Assembly (NCBI RefSeq): GCF_000372725.1
Contig: NW_005200690.1
Span: forward strand, 1-64,000
Length of the DNA stretch: 64,000 nt
DNA from: Emiliania huxleyi CCMP1516
Taxonomy: Eukaryota > Haptophyta > Isochrysidales > Noelaerhabdaceae
Direction: 5' to 3'
Shown piece after piece: positions 30,823 through 40,848 of this stretch. Under the pieces are notes generated by a model. It did not search any database. It saw only the letters and a program-made list of their open reading frames with translations, and was not told where the DNA came from. A program made the translations under genes and the position numbers. Each line of letters starts with the position of its first letter. Position 1 is the stretch's first letter.

Positions 30823-31723
30823 TTAGTCCAAATCCACCGGTGCTTTCGCTGATTTCTGCCAATGAGCGACCACGTCTTTTGCCGACTTCCTCTTCTCAAA
30901 ATACCTGGAGCATCCAAAGATGAGAGCGAGAAAGGGCACAGAAGTTGCCCACGCGAGCACCTACAGACCGTGACAATGTGAGGCCGGAGCGACCGTGCGC
31001 GCTGTGTGTCATGCTGTACCTTGGCGTGTGCAAACTCCAGCGACACCTCGTCCACCTCCGTACGCTCCGACTTCTCGAGAGCAAGGATGACGACTCCGAC
31101 GATGCCGTATAAGATGCCGAGGTAGAGATGGCAGGCGAGGATGGCGCACGAGACGCAGTGGCATAGGCGCACCACGCACGAGGGCAGGCAGGAGGCATTG
31201 GCACACGTGCAAGCCCCGACCATCCCGCTCGGCACATCCCACATCATCTGCACGATCGTGCCGATCGTCGCCTATATCGACAATATGCCACAGACTGTCA
31301 GGAGGTGCCCCGCACAATCACCTTCGACAGCGTGGCTTTCACCTCGAGGATGGAGCGGAGCAGGGTCGTCTGGACGGCAGCAATGAAGACGGCGTTGAGG
31401 AAGAAGGCAAACGTGACTGAAGAGAGCAACACGAGCGACCGCCGGCAGCGCGTGTAAGGGTGTGCGGGGTGAGCGCAGAAGGCAGAGAGGAGGACGTGGT
31501 TGTTCTGAAGGTAGAAGAGCAAATCCTCCCACCATCCGTTAGGCGGGTAGTGGACCTTGCCCGCGATGAGCATCTCACGCATCTCCTACGAGTTGAGCCG
31601 CATGGCACATAGCGGTGTGTTTGCAGATGGGGTGGGCAGAGGGTGTGCTCGAGAATTCGCGCCCGGCGTGCGCGCCTCAAACTCTCTAACGGATGGCGGA
31701 GCCTCGTTGAGGATGGTGTCCAT
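30823..31723 (-). CDS. multi-spanning membrane protein, hypothetical (4 exons)
   Basis: Minus strand, start ATG 31723 (MDTILNEAPPSVREFEA), then exons 31585-31322, 31271-31020 and 30960-30823 (stop TAA). The two short introns 31272-31321 (50 nt) and 30961-31019 (59 nt) are GT-AG. The first intron probably starts with GC near 31660. The product has HYPPNGWWEDLLFYLQNNH, then four hydrophobic segments: SLVLLSSVTFAFFLNAVFIA; the stretch through SCVVRLCHCVSCAILACHLY; LGILYGIVGVVILALE; and VLAWATSVPFLALIFGCS. It closes with a basic tail ending KAPVDLD. I recognise it only as a type of algal membrane protein with an NNHxLLSxFxAHPxHP motif, and have no function to offer. Confidence 0.65.
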
Positions 31724-31839
31724 CGCTCTGCTCTCCCTAGAGGGCACGACGACGGCAGAGCGAGAGCTAACCAGGCGCGCGGCCTACTTCCTCACTTTTA
31801 CGCGCTCGAGCGCTCGGAGCGGCCCGTTCGTAGGCACGG

Positions 31840-32160
31840 AACATCATTCATGTGTTCACCCGATATCGTTCCGAGGATAGGTGGGAGCAGTCTCCCTTTG
31901 TGGGACCCGTCGCACACGTTGTCTACCTGGAGTGGCGGACGGCGTTGCCGCCGCGGTACGTGCTCTCGCTTATCAGCGACTACAACCCTCTGCTCGAGCA
32001 CGCCGAGCAAAAAGAGGAGGACATTGAGGAGTACTCGAGCTTCCACGCCCTCCTGCGCGCCTGCTCGGCGGAGTACCTCGACTGGTGTGTGCCCGCACAC
32101 AACCATCGCCCTCTGGCGCGCCCCAGGACAACGCAGCTTGCCCTGTCCTCGCGGTAGGTT
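31840..32160 (+). pseudogene. coding-like fragment, unrecognised
   Basis: An open frame without an ATG start reads VAHVVYLEWRTALPPRYVLS, then LISDYNPLLEHAEQKEEDIE and SFHALLRACSAEYLDW. It is clearly protein-like, more so than the opposite strand. It could be an internal exon of a gene whose other exons I could not place, or a gene fragment. A GT follows the EYLDW codons. Downstream is a tandem repeat. Confidence 0.35.
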
Positions 32161-32184
32161 CGAGCACCTGCCAGTGCGCTTCAG

Positions 32185-32312
32185 GATGAGCAAGCTGCGG
32201 CCGGCGCTGCCGAGTCTACCCCTGTCGGCGCTGATGCAACTGCCGTCGCTCAGTGCCGAGCCTAGCCTTGCCGGCGCTGCCGAGTCTGCCTTGACCGGCG
32301 CTCGAACAGCCT
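32185..32312. repeat. short tandem repeat (GCCGGCGCTGCCGAGTCT type)
   Basis: Several imperfect copies of CCGGCGCTGCCGAGTCTRCC and its shorter variants. Confidence 0.7.
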
Positions 32313-32589
32313 GAGAACCCCCGGGTTCTCAGCTTGACTTCTGAGAAACACGACTTGTGTTGCTGTCGGTTTTCATTTTTTATCATGCGCGCCGTAGACT
32401 AATTGTGTTGTGACACACTTGTGTGGGGGTAGCCCCTTTTTTGCGCCTTGGATGAGGTATCTCCATGCGTCCGTGCGCGTGTGTGACGAGGGGATGTCCG
32501 ACTCGTCGAGGGAGCTAGAGCTCTCTCGTCGGCTTGCCAGAGCAAACACGACTGGGAAATTCACACAGCTCCTCTCAGCTGAACGGCTC
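32313..32589. other. intergenic stretch
   Basis: Nothing recognised between a tandem repeat and retroposon copy C. Confidence 0.5.
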
Positions 32590-32672
32590 CTGCACAAAGA
32601 TCGCAAGGGCGGGGGCCTGTTCCTTTTTACCCATCTCACAGTAGAGAGGTGTCCGTTTTTATTTATTTATTT
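32590..32672 (+). mobile_element. retroposon fragment, copy C (3' end only)
   Basis: From TGCACAAAGATCGCAAGGGC to the TTTATTTATTTATTT tail, identical in order to copies A, B, D and E. It is the shortest copy. Confidence 0.75.
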
Positions 32673-32872
32673 GAACGGCTCCTCCCAAAGTGCAGAGAGT
32701 GCAGAGTCGCAGAGATGAGAGAACTCTCACCCCCATATCAAAGAGTGCAAATGAGGAGCATTATACGTGTGAGAGCTGTGTATGAAGCGCCCAAGCACAG
32801 AAAATTCAAACCCATTAACTCAGCCGCTCGGGGGCCCGACGTGGCGCGATGGCACGGGGCTCGCTTTACGCT

Positions 32873-33760
32873 TCACGACTTGGCCTTCCTCTTTCTTTGG
32901 CGCGCTTTGAACTCGCCGGGCAGCATCGCCGCGCTGACGCCTCTTTGCCACATGCCAAGCCGATTACGCTGCGCCCTCGCCTCGATCGCATCCCAGCCGC
33001 TGAGGGGGCGCTGCGCGTAGACTGCACCAGCGCTGCGGTAAACTGAGGCCAGACCCTTGCGCAGTAGCTCGGTCGACAGGTCACGCCGCCGTATCCCGTA
33101 CTGTACCGTTCCGACGATCCTCCCATACTGGTCGCGCGCGTAGCAGCGCACCCTGACGCGGCGATTAAGGAGCCTCTTTGTGAAGGCCTTGGCGTCTGCC
33201 CCGAGCGGCTGTCCTGGCTGCCCAAACTTGGCTGTCTCCGGCGTGTCAACGGCAGCGATTCGCACAGAGATGGTGTTCTCTGACAGCTTGCCCTTGAATT
33301 TGCCAGACGACAGGAGCGTGGGCGTGTGGCGAACGCGCAAGGTGTCGCCATCGCTCACGGCGACCACCTTGGCAGCAATGGAACGGTGCTGTCGCAGATG
33401 GCTGCCAGGCATGTCGTCAGCGGTCAGGTAGAGGTCGAGACAGCGCTGGAGAGTGGAACCCGCGCAGCCAGCAGCTACGCCAGCCGCAAAAGAGCCCACG
33501 GCGACCGCGGGAGACTGCTGCACTGCCTTTGAGGCCGTGGCAAACAAGCCAGTCGCAACAGCGGGCGAATTCCGCACTGCATCTGAGGCCGTGCGAGCCG
33601 CATTTCCCACCGAGGTTTGCACCACAGCGAAGAACGGTTTGGCTCCGGGCGTGAGCGCCGCAGGGATGGAGGTAGCCACGAGGATTGCCAGCATGTCTCT
33701 GTGGTGCTCGTTTACTATGTGCGCAGCGGCTGGCTCGCTCTGCCAGCACACAGTTGTCAT
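32873..33760 (-). CDS. staphylococcal-nuclease-fold (TNase/SNase) protein
   Basis: A single exon of 295 residues from ATG 33760 (MTTVCWQSE). The longer ORF upstream lacks an ATG. The C-terminal two-thirds is one SNase domain: VSDGDTLRVRH (metal Asp), ISVRIAAVDTPETAKFGQPG (the Arg, Asp and Glu of the active site), ARDQYGRIVG (second catalytic Arg region), LLRKGLASVY and EARAQRNRLGMW. All catalytic positions appear conserved, so phosphodiesterase activity on DNA or RNA is expected. The N terminus is hydrophobic (MLAILVATSIPAALTPG), and an Ala/Gly-rich stretch (AVAVGSFAAGVAAGCAGS) precedes the domain, suggesting membrane anchoring or organelle targeting as in LCL3-type proteins. The C terminus is strongly basic. 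Confidence 0.9.
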   Translation of the reverse strand: MTTVCWQSEPAAAHIVNEHHRDMLAILVATSIPAALTPGAKPFFAVVQTSVGNAARTASDAVRNSPAVATGLFATASKAVQQSPAVAVGSFAAGVAAGCAGSTLQRCLDLYLTADDMPGSHLRQHRSIAAKVVAVSDGDTLRVRHTPTLLSSGKFKGKLSENTISVRIAAVDTPETAKFGQPGQPLGADAKAFTKRLLNRRVRVRCYARDQYGRIVGTVQYGIRRRDLSTELLRKGLASVYRSAGAVYAQRPLSGWDAIEARAQRNRLGMWQRGVSAAMLPGEFKARQRKRKAKS

Positions 33761-33804
33761 GTGTTCACATAAACGCACAACCCCGCGGGCCCGAAATCGC
33801 ACAG

Positions 33805-35101
33805 AGTCACAGCCTTGTTATTGAGAAGAAAATACCTACGTCCTATGGCGCTGTGCGCTGGTCTGTGAGAGGTTGAGGTGCGAGCCCTGGAGGCCCTGGG
33901 GATGGGGGGAGACTACCCGCGGGCCTAGAAGGCCCGCGCGCAGGGGGGTGGGGCATTGAGACCGGTCATGAATGAGTGGGGGACACGCATGTTGCGAGCA
34001 GCGTTGTTGATGTTTTGCGCATCGCCACAGACGGCGGCGTTCACAGCCTTGTTATTGAGAACACGTCCTGACCACTCGGGCAACTTTTACCAAATGCAAA
34101 AGTTGCGCCTTACCATTCGGGCAAAATCGATTGCATTTTACCACTCGGGCAAACTCGATGAAACGGGCGGACGGAAAACGCGTTTGCGGCAGCTCGCCGG
34201 AGAGCCATGCATGAAGCGGCCGGCGCGCCACCGCAGCTCACCGATGGAGCTTGCGGAGCGGCTCAATCCTCTGGCGCAGCAGCATCGCGACCCATTCTCC
34301 AAGCACGGCCGCTGGCGTTGCGATTGCACAGAGAGCGAGCAATAGTCGCCAAAAACACTGATCTGTGTGCAGCGGATCTCCATGGCGGCCGCGCCCAGCG
34401 AAGGGACAACCGCAGGCCTCGGATGCTCGCCCGGAAGCGGTCCCACCGTGCGAGTTGCAGCCCCGGAGGTGGCCGACCCAGCTCACCCCAGAGAGACCAT
34501 GCCCAGGGTCAGGCATAAAAGGGGGGTGTTTTTCCGTCCGTCCATTCTCTCAGTGTACGTACTTTTAGCTTACTGGGAGAAAAGAGACAGGGGGTTGTGT
34601 TCTCTAGGCTCTCTCAGTGTATGTAGCTCTTACGAACATACCCGTAGGTGAACATTTTGGGCTGCTACTTTTTATGATACGGATTCTTTTTCTTTCACAC
34701 ACCGGAGGCTGATATTCAGCTGAAAAACCTTCGTGGTTGGGGGTCGGACGGGAAACTTTTGCGAGTGGGCAGGGCTAGGGGCAGGGGGCTGCAGGGGGAG
34801 AGGGGGAGGGAGGCCCAGCGAGGGGCTGCGGCTGGATCCTAGTGCGCGGACGGATGGACTAAAGACGCACTAAACCTCGCTAACTCTGGATGTAAAGTCG
34901 CAGTGAACTCGCGCTAAAGTTGCGCTGAATTCGCGCTAAAGTTGCGCTAAATTCGCACTAAATTCGCGCTAAAGTGCACTAAAGATGCAGTACATAAACA
35001 CTTCACAGCCTTCTTATTGAGAGAAAATACGTCCTATGGCGCTGTGGTGCGCTGTTCACAGCCTTGTTATGAGAAGAAAATACGCCTACCTATGGCGCAG
35101 G
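33805..35101. repeat. cluster of CACAGCCTTGTTATTGAG repeats
   Basis: Four copies, at 33808, 34042, 35004 and 35057, each followed by variants of AGAAAATACGTCCTATGGCG. Between them lies a short array of TACCACTCGGGCAA-type units (34072-34155) and one copy of the element shared with 56757-57047. No gene is seen in 33860-35340. Confidence 0.7.
34690..35005 (+). repeat. dispersed repeat (partner at 56757-57047)
   Basis: From AGGCTGATAT through CTTTTGCGAGTGGGCAGGG and GGAGGGAGGCCCAG to CACTAAAGATGCAGTACATA and AACACTTCACA, collinear with 56757-57047. The second copy is the right half of the TIR-bounded element at 56216-57074, so this one is a truncated relative lacking the terminal inverted repeat. 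Confidence 0.85.
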
Positions 35102-35340
35102 GAGGGAGGGTGTGGTACCTTTTGGGAGAGAGAGAGAGAAGAGAGAGAGACCTTTTGTGAAACTGAAACGCGGAACGCGATCTGTGTCTCGCGTTCCTCA
35201 ACGCTTGCGATTCAGCTGTCGCGCCGCTGGATGATCTTGCTCAGCTCGCCGAGCTCGACCTGAACGGTCAGCGGTTCTCGTAAACGCAAGCGGTTCACAC
35301 CAACAAAAAAAATTCGCGGCCACGCTCCTCTTCTTCTGCG

Positions 35341-36069
35341 ATGACGAGCCTGAAAGTGGAGCGCTTCCGCGAGACCGTCGGCGGCATCACAAGCGCTGAG
35401 GCAAGCTCGATTCTCGAGGCGTGTGACTGGGACATCAAAGCCGCGCTGGCTCGCTGCCGGCGTGACGGAGTCGGCATCGTTGGATCTTTGGGCTCCGCTG
35501 CGCGGGCCACCTCGGCAAACACCCCGCCGGCGGCTGAAGCCACGGCCGCCGCGCCGGCGGCTGAAGCCGCGACGCCACCGCCACCGGCGTTCGACTGCTT
35601 CCTTACGCACGATTGGGGCGACGACGAGGAGGGCCGCGGCAACCACGATCGGGTGGGCAGGGTGAGCGCGGCGCTCAAGGCGGCGGGGCTGCGGCCGTGG
35701 TTCGACGAGGAGCGGATGCAGGGCGACATCAACCAGCGGATGGTGGAGGGGATCGAGGGTTCGAGCAGCGTCGTCTGCTTCATCACGAGGCGGTACCTCG
35801 AAAAGGCGTGGGGCAAGGGGCCAGCCGGCGACGACGACAACTGCAAGTTCGAGTTTGACTACGCCTGCCGCCGCAAGGGCGTCGCGAAGATGATCTCGGT
35901 CGTGATGGAGCGCGGCTGCCGCAACCCCAGCGGCTGGGCCGGCACCGTCGGCGGCAAGCTCGGCGGCAAGCTCTACATCGACCTGAGCTCAGACGACGCG
36001 GCTGCCTTTGACGCAGGGGTGAGGCTGCTGGTGGGGGAGGTGCGTTTGCTAATGGCAGGGCCGTCGTGA
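35341..36069 (+). CDS. UBA-like plus TIR domain protein
   Basis: A single exon of 242 residues, ATG 35341. Residues about 5-40 (VERFRETVGGITSAEASSIL, then EACDWDIKAALARC) fit a UBA-like three-helix domain that binds ubiquitin. A Pro/Ala linker with a duplicated PAAEA block follows. Residues about 83-216 form a TIR domain: FDCFLTHDW (box 1), LKAAGLRPWFDEERM (BB-loop region), GSSSVVCFITRRYLEKAW, then CKFEFDYACRRKG with Glu171 at the position of the catalytic glutamate of NAD-cleaving TIRs, and KLYIDLSSDD. The family can signal or degrade NAD+. Because the Glu is present, NADase activity is plausible but untested. There is no NB-ARC, LRR or SAM domain. Codon use matches its neighbours. Confidence 0.88.
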   Translation: MTSLKVERFRETVGGITSAEASSILEACDWDIKAALARCRRDGVGIVGSLGSAARATSANTPPAAEATAAAPAAEAATPPPPAFDCFLTHDWGDDEEGRGNHDRVGRVSAALKAAGLRPWFDEERMQGDINQRMVEGIEGSSSVVCFITRRYLEKAWGKGPAGDDDNCKFEFDYACRRKGVAKMISVVMERGCRNPSGWAGTVGGKLGGKLYIDLSSDDAAAFDAGVRLLVGEVRLLMAGPS

Positions 36070-36823
36070 CTTCTCTCTATATGACATGATATATACCAAA
36101 GGATAACGATAGACATAGACGTGATCTCACGTTTTACCTCACGCGTCGCGTCGCCTTGTACATGTCTCCTCGTGTCGTCGAGTGCCGCCACCCCGCACCC
36201 GCGATCCCGCGGCGCCCGCGCGCTCGCTCGGCCATGCAGCCTCCACTCGTCACCCTCCACACAGTCTCCACTCTCCCTCGCCACCCTCCTCGCGCCTCGC
36301 CCGGTCGATCGGGAAAAACAATGCCGATAAAATAAATGACGGCCCACACCGCCCGCTCTGCCTCGACGACGCCCAGGTCGACGCCCCCCAAGTCGCCCCC
36401 CCGCCCCACACCACGGGCACGACTTATTCGTTCCCGCGAACGCCGACCCTGGACCCTGGTCGCACGTGACACACAAGGCAATCACAACACGCGAGACGTC
36501 GAGTCGTAGGTGCCAGAGATGCACCGCACCAGAACAACGGCCCCAGAGAGGACTCGCGACAAGCAAAACACGCATGCAATCGCAAACAGCCGAGAGTCAA
36601 TGTCTCCCCTATTCGGGTCGCCGCCAGGAGGAAAGAGGGGAGCCGCCCTCGCTGGAGCCGCCCTCGACGCACCCGACAGCTTGAGAGGGGTACAGCGTCC
36701 GGGGACCCATGACACCAGTAGCCGCCCTCGGCGATCGCCCCATCACACCAGACCGACAAACACACCGCCCACCCCGCCCCTGGCCGCCGCCGCCTCGGCC
36801 GCCCCCTCTTCCTGCGGCCGCGG
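36070..36823. other. intergenic stretch between convergent genes
   Basis: 3' flanks of the UBA-TIR gene and of the minus-strand glycine-rich gene. Several frames are open through GC bias, but none is recognisable. Confidence 0.5.
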
Positions 36824-37473
36824 CTACCGGCCGCCAAAAACGGCTTGCGACATCTGCGCGGCGCCCTTGTACCCTTGGATGGAGGCGTGGCCGATGCCGG
36901 TGAAGTCGTATTTGGACGCCACCTGCAGCCAGGCGCGCGGGGCGGCGCGAGGCGGAGGTTGGGGGAGGAGGCGGCGGAGGAGGGAGGCGGGGTTTGGCTG
37001 CGGGGAGGAGCGGCAAGCAGAGGTGGCGAGCAGAGGTGGCGAGGGCAGCGCCGAGCCTGCTGGTCGAGGCGGTCTGCCGCCTGCGTGCCCATCGGGTCCT
37101 CCTTGGCGTGGACCTGGGGGGCGGGGGGTGGGATCGGAGGCGTGGGACAAGGGCGGCGAGGGAGGCCGGCTCTGGCCCGACTCTCCCTCTTGCCCGACTC
37201 TTGCCCGCCTCCACTCGACCGACCTCGCCGCCGATAGCACGCGGAGAGGGAGACGAGGGGACCGACGGGAGGACCAGGAACGGAGGGAGGGGAGGAAGGC
37301 AGAGGGAAGGGGCCCCGGGAGGAGTACAGGGGGGAGGCGCGCACCACCGCCGTCGACACCACCCCCATCAGGTCGCCCTGAGACACGTCGTCGAGCACCT
37401 CGTCGGTGTACTCGGAGTTGACGGAGCTGGCCGCCGCTGCCTGCCCGCCGTCGTCGCCAAACCCAATGTTGGG

Positions 37474-37506
<33 letters not shown>

Positions 37507-37986
37507 TCCGTAGTGGTACGCGCCATACCCGCCCGGACCTTTCCCGCCGTAGCGGTAGCCCGCTCCGCCGCCGCCGCCGCCCTTGCCATACGTGCCACCA
37601 CCGCCCTTGCCGTACATGCCCGGACAGCCCTCCTGCCAGAGCCGAACACACCGCCCCTTGGGAGCACACCATGAGAAGCCGGCCGACAGCGCGCACCCGT
37701 GGCCGTCGACATGGTTGCCGACGCGGCCGCCACCGTACGCGTACCCGCCGTACCCACCGAAGCGGCGGGGCGGCGGCGGCGGAGGGGCGGGCGGCGGAGG
37801 GAAGAGATTGTGGAAGAATCCCTGCCAACGGGGGCCCCGCTCCTTCATCACTGCCGGCGAGTCGAGCGGCGCCGTCTGAGGCGCAATACTAGGAGCAGCG
37901 AGCGCGAGAAGCGTCAGGGCCGCCACGGTCAACACGGCCGCAGCAAATCGGCCGCGGCGCCAGTTGGTCTCTTGCGGCTCAATCAT
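36824..37986 (-). CDS. secreted or membrane-anchored glycine-rich protein with a Cys motif (3 exons)
   Basis: Minus-strand exons 37986-37348, 37113-37057 and 36922-36824 (stop TAG) join in phase, 264 residues. ATG 37986 opens MIEPQETNWRRGRF followed by a hydrophobic segment FAAAVLTVAALTLLALAAPS, a signal peptide or signal anchor. A Pro-rich part and GGYGGYAYGGGR lead to GCALSAGFSWCAPKGRCVRL and WQEGCPGMYG, a compact Cys motif, then long Gly/Tyr repeats (GKGGGG, GYRYGGKGPGGYGAYHYGGG). Exons 2 and 3 encode VHAKEDPMGTQAADRLDQQ and VASKYDFTGIGHASIQGYKG. Intron 2 is GC-AG, and intron 1 can be GT-AG. Composition suggests an extracellular or cell-covering protein. The function is not known. Confidence 0.7.
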
Positions 37987-38252
37987 GTTAGGGAGGCTCT
38001 GTTGCACTCCCTGTTGCACTCCGCCGTGGGCGAGGGGGGCGAAAGTCGGCGGCGAAATCGGAGTTCTTTTGTTCTAGTTCTATCTGGCCAAAGGTAGGGG
38101 TGGTTGAAGGGTTGAGGGTTGAGGCCCCCCCTCAACCATCTGGTTGACGGTTGAGACCCCCCGTCAACCCTTTAGGAGGGGGTTGAGGCCTCCGTGGAAA
38201 TGGGAGTTCTTTTGTTCTACGGCTTAAATGCACACACACACTCACACACACT
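37987..38252. other. shared 5' region of divergent genes
   Basis: Contains GGTTGAGG/CCCCCCGTCAACC repeats near 38110-38190 that can pair as short inverted repeats, and a CA run before the next ATG. Confidence 0.5.
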
Positions 38253-40130
38253 ATGGCTTCACACCGGAGCCCAGCGGTCGACGACACGGTGTGTGGAGCC
38301 AACGGCACGGACCGCTTTGCCGCTCGATACAATACACAGATGGCCACTCGCGTCGCGCTCTTCTCGACCGCCGCCGACGCCGCCGCCGCCTCCCAGAGCG
38401 TCTCCGCTCTCTTCTCCGAGCACGACCGCGAGCTGCGAGACCTGCTCGAGCCGCTCGCCACTCTCACCGCCGCAGAGCAGGAGGCCATCGGCTCCGCCGC
38501 GACGGCCGAGGCGGTCGGCCGGGCGTGGGAGGCGAACGACGCCGTGCTGCGGACGCTGCTCGCGGGCCGGCTGTCGCCAACGATGGCACTGCCTGCGCCC
38601 GGTGCCGGTGCCGCCGCCCCGCCGAGCTCAGATCAGGCGGCCGGCGAGAGCGGAGCCGCCGGGTATGCATCCGCCGCAGCCGTCATCGCTCACCTCGTGC
38701 GCGACTGGAGCGACGAGGGCGCCTTCTCCCGAATGCGGACGCACCCACCCGTGCTTCGCGCGCTGGCCGCGCTCGCGCGGAGCCGCCGTCCAACCTGCGC
38801 CTCGAGCAGGCCGCGCTCCAACTGCTCGGCGGCGGCACAGCTCCGAGTGCTGGTGCCCGGCGCGGGCGCAGGACGGCTGGCGTGGGAGGCGGCGCAGCGA
38901 GGCTACCGCGTGGAGGCGCGGTCACTCGGCTGGCTGCTCCACTGACGCCCTCTTCACGGCTCCGGGCGTGATCAGGTCGGTCGGTCGCGGTGCTGCTATG
39001 CGCCCGTCGCGTGCCCACGGCCCCGTAAGGCCTCTCCGGCTGCGAGCTAGGCCAACGACGCGTCGAGCGCCATGCTCCGTGCCGCGCACGGGCTCATCTC
39101 GGGCCGGCTCGGCTCGACCTCGCGCAATCTCGGCTCGAGCTCGCGCAATCTCGGCTCGACCTCGCGCAATCTCGGCTCGACCTCGGGCGGGGTCGGCGTG
39201 GCGGAGGTCTTCCCGCGCGTGCGGTGCGCGGGCGGCGCGGTGGATCGCTCCGCCTGCTTGCGGCCGGTCGCGGTCGGCTTGCCCCCGCCGCACCGCGCCG
39301 CGCCCGCGCCGCTGCCGCTGACGCTGACGCTGGGCGCGTGGGACGGCGGGCGCGGGAGGAGGAGTGGTCGTCGGGACGGGGCTGTGGAGTGGCGCTGTGA
39401 ACGGCGCCGGGTGTGGGCAGGTACGAGGAGGGGTCCTTCGACGCCGTCGTCTCGAGCTACGTCTTCGACGCGCTCCGCGTCAGAGCACAGCCGGGCGCGG
39501 GGTGGGGGGGCTGCAGCACCCGTGTGTGGCTCACGCCCTAGGTCCTGCCCGACCCCGCGCGGACGGTCCGCCGAGTGCGCGCGCTGCTGGCGCCGGGCGG
39601 AGAGTGGGTCAACGTGCGCCGCGCGCAATCATGTCACGCTTGCAACTCTGTCGCGCTCCCGTCGCAATCTGTCTCGCTCCTCGCCCCCCTCCCACGCAAC
39701 CCCCTCGCACTGCTGTGACCGCAAAGGTGGGGCCGCTGCACTGGCACGACCCGGCCGCGGGGCTGCTGCGGCTGACGCTGCGCGAAGTGCGGGCCCTGCT
39801 CGAGCACCACGGCGCCCCTCTCCGCCCGCCGCCTCCGAGGTGTGGCGCGACGCTGTTCGACCACCCGAGCGCCATTACCCGGCGCGTGTAGGCTTCGAGC
39901 TGCGGCGCCTGCGCGCCATCCGACGGGTGCCATACGTCGGCTGGCGGCCGCGCCGCGGGCTGCTCCGCCGGTGGCGCGACGCGGCGGCGGCGGGCTGGGG
40001 AGGAGGCGGTTGGTCAGCGGGAGGGTGGCTCGGCGCGGCGAGCGGCGCCGGCGAGGGCGGAGAGGAGGACAACTGGCACGACTGCGTGTTCTGGGTGGCG
40101 AGGGCGCCGCCTGACCCCTGGGGAGGGTGA
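38253..40130 (+). CDS. carnosine N-methyltransferase-like (N2227 family) SAM-dependent methyltransferase
   Basis: Exon 1 is 38253-38915 (ATG at 38253, 221 codons). It has AHLVRDWSDEGAFSRMR, the RDWS block of the family, and LRVLVPGAGAGRLAWEAAQR, the SAM-binding motif. A GC-AG intron (38916-39050) leads to ANDASSAMLRAAHGLIS. Later acceptors are visible at 39421 (YEEGSFDAVVSSYVFDAL), 39542 (VLPDPARTVRRVRALL then APGGEWVNV), 39727 (VGPLHWHDPAAGLLRLTLRE) and 39892 (FELRRLRAIRRVPYVGW), with the end at DCVFWVARAP, stop 40128-40130. The order matches the family from end to end. The donors of the middle introns were not all fixed. Exon 2 runs in frame through four 21-bp repeats (LGSTSRN units), which may be coding or an intron. 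Substrate specificity cannot be read from sequence. Confidence 0.82.
39107..39190 (+). repeat. 21-bp tandem repeat inside the methyltransferase gene
   Basis: Four units of CTCGGCTCGACCTCGCGCAAT with one or two substitutions. The period is a multiple of three, so the frame is kept whether or not it is spliced out. Confidence 0.9.
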
Positions 40131-40242
40131 GTCGAGGTTTTCTTTTTTCGCTCGTCACCCGGGAGCCGGGTCCAGTCCCTGGCGAGACTCCGCTGTAGCC
40201 GCACCGCTCCTCGCTGCTCGGTGGTGAACAGAGTGCCGAAGC

Positions 40243-40848
40243 ATGTCCTCCGCGCTCGCCGAGCCATCGGGCTCAAAGCCGCCGCTCCTCGCCGCCGCCG
40301 ACCCATTCGGCGAGGCGTTGAAAGACTCGCTGGTTGCACACCTTCGGCAGAAGGGCTACACAGTCGACGACAGCGGGACTAGCGCCTACTATGACGCGGC
40401 GGCGGCCGTTGCCAAGCGTGTGCAGGCGGACGGCAGTGTGCGCGGCTTGCTCTTCTGTGGTACGGGCATGGGCGTCGGCATGATCGCCAACAAGTTCTCG
40501 GGTGTCCGTGCCGCCACCTGCGAAAACGTGCCGGCCGCCCGCTGCAGCCGCGCGATCAACGACGCGAACGTGCTCTGCCTCGGTGGCAAGGTGACGTCGC
40601 CCGCCGACGCCAACGACATCGCTGACGCGTGGCTGGCGCAGGAGCACGCCAAGGTGCGATATCACCGCTAGACTTGTGCGCCTAGACATTGTGCGCCGCT
40701 CCCCTCACTCGCCACTACTCTCACCGCTGCACCTCTGCCGCCAAAGGCGCCGGGCGACTATGAGTGGTGGTCGGCTGACGTCGAGGCCTTCCTCGGCAGC
40801 AAGTGGCCTGCGATACGCAAGGTGGAGGAGGACTCGCGCGAGCACTGA
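40243..40848 (+). CDS. ribose-5-phosphate isomerase B / RpiB-LacA family (2 exons)
   Basis: Interconverts ribose-5-phosphate and ribulose-5-phosphate, or acts on a related sugar phosphate. Exon 1 is 40243-40653 (ATG 40243). A 93-nt GT-AG intron leads to exon 2, 40747-40848, giving 170 residues. Diagnostic motifs are GLLFCGTGMGVGMIANKFSG with the active-site Cys, VRAATCENVPAARCSRAIND and ANVLCLGGKV. Exon 1 alone would stop after HAKVRYHR at 142 residues. Splicing instead adds APGDYEWWSADVEAFLGSKW and PAIRKVEEDSREH, a sensible C-terminal extension of the kind seen in eukaryotic RpiB-like proteins. The N-terminal Asp/His motif common in bacterial RpiB is not obvious, and the first 25 residues are unlike the family (EPSGSKPPLLAAADPFGEAL), so specificity is uncertain. 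Confidence 0.85.
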
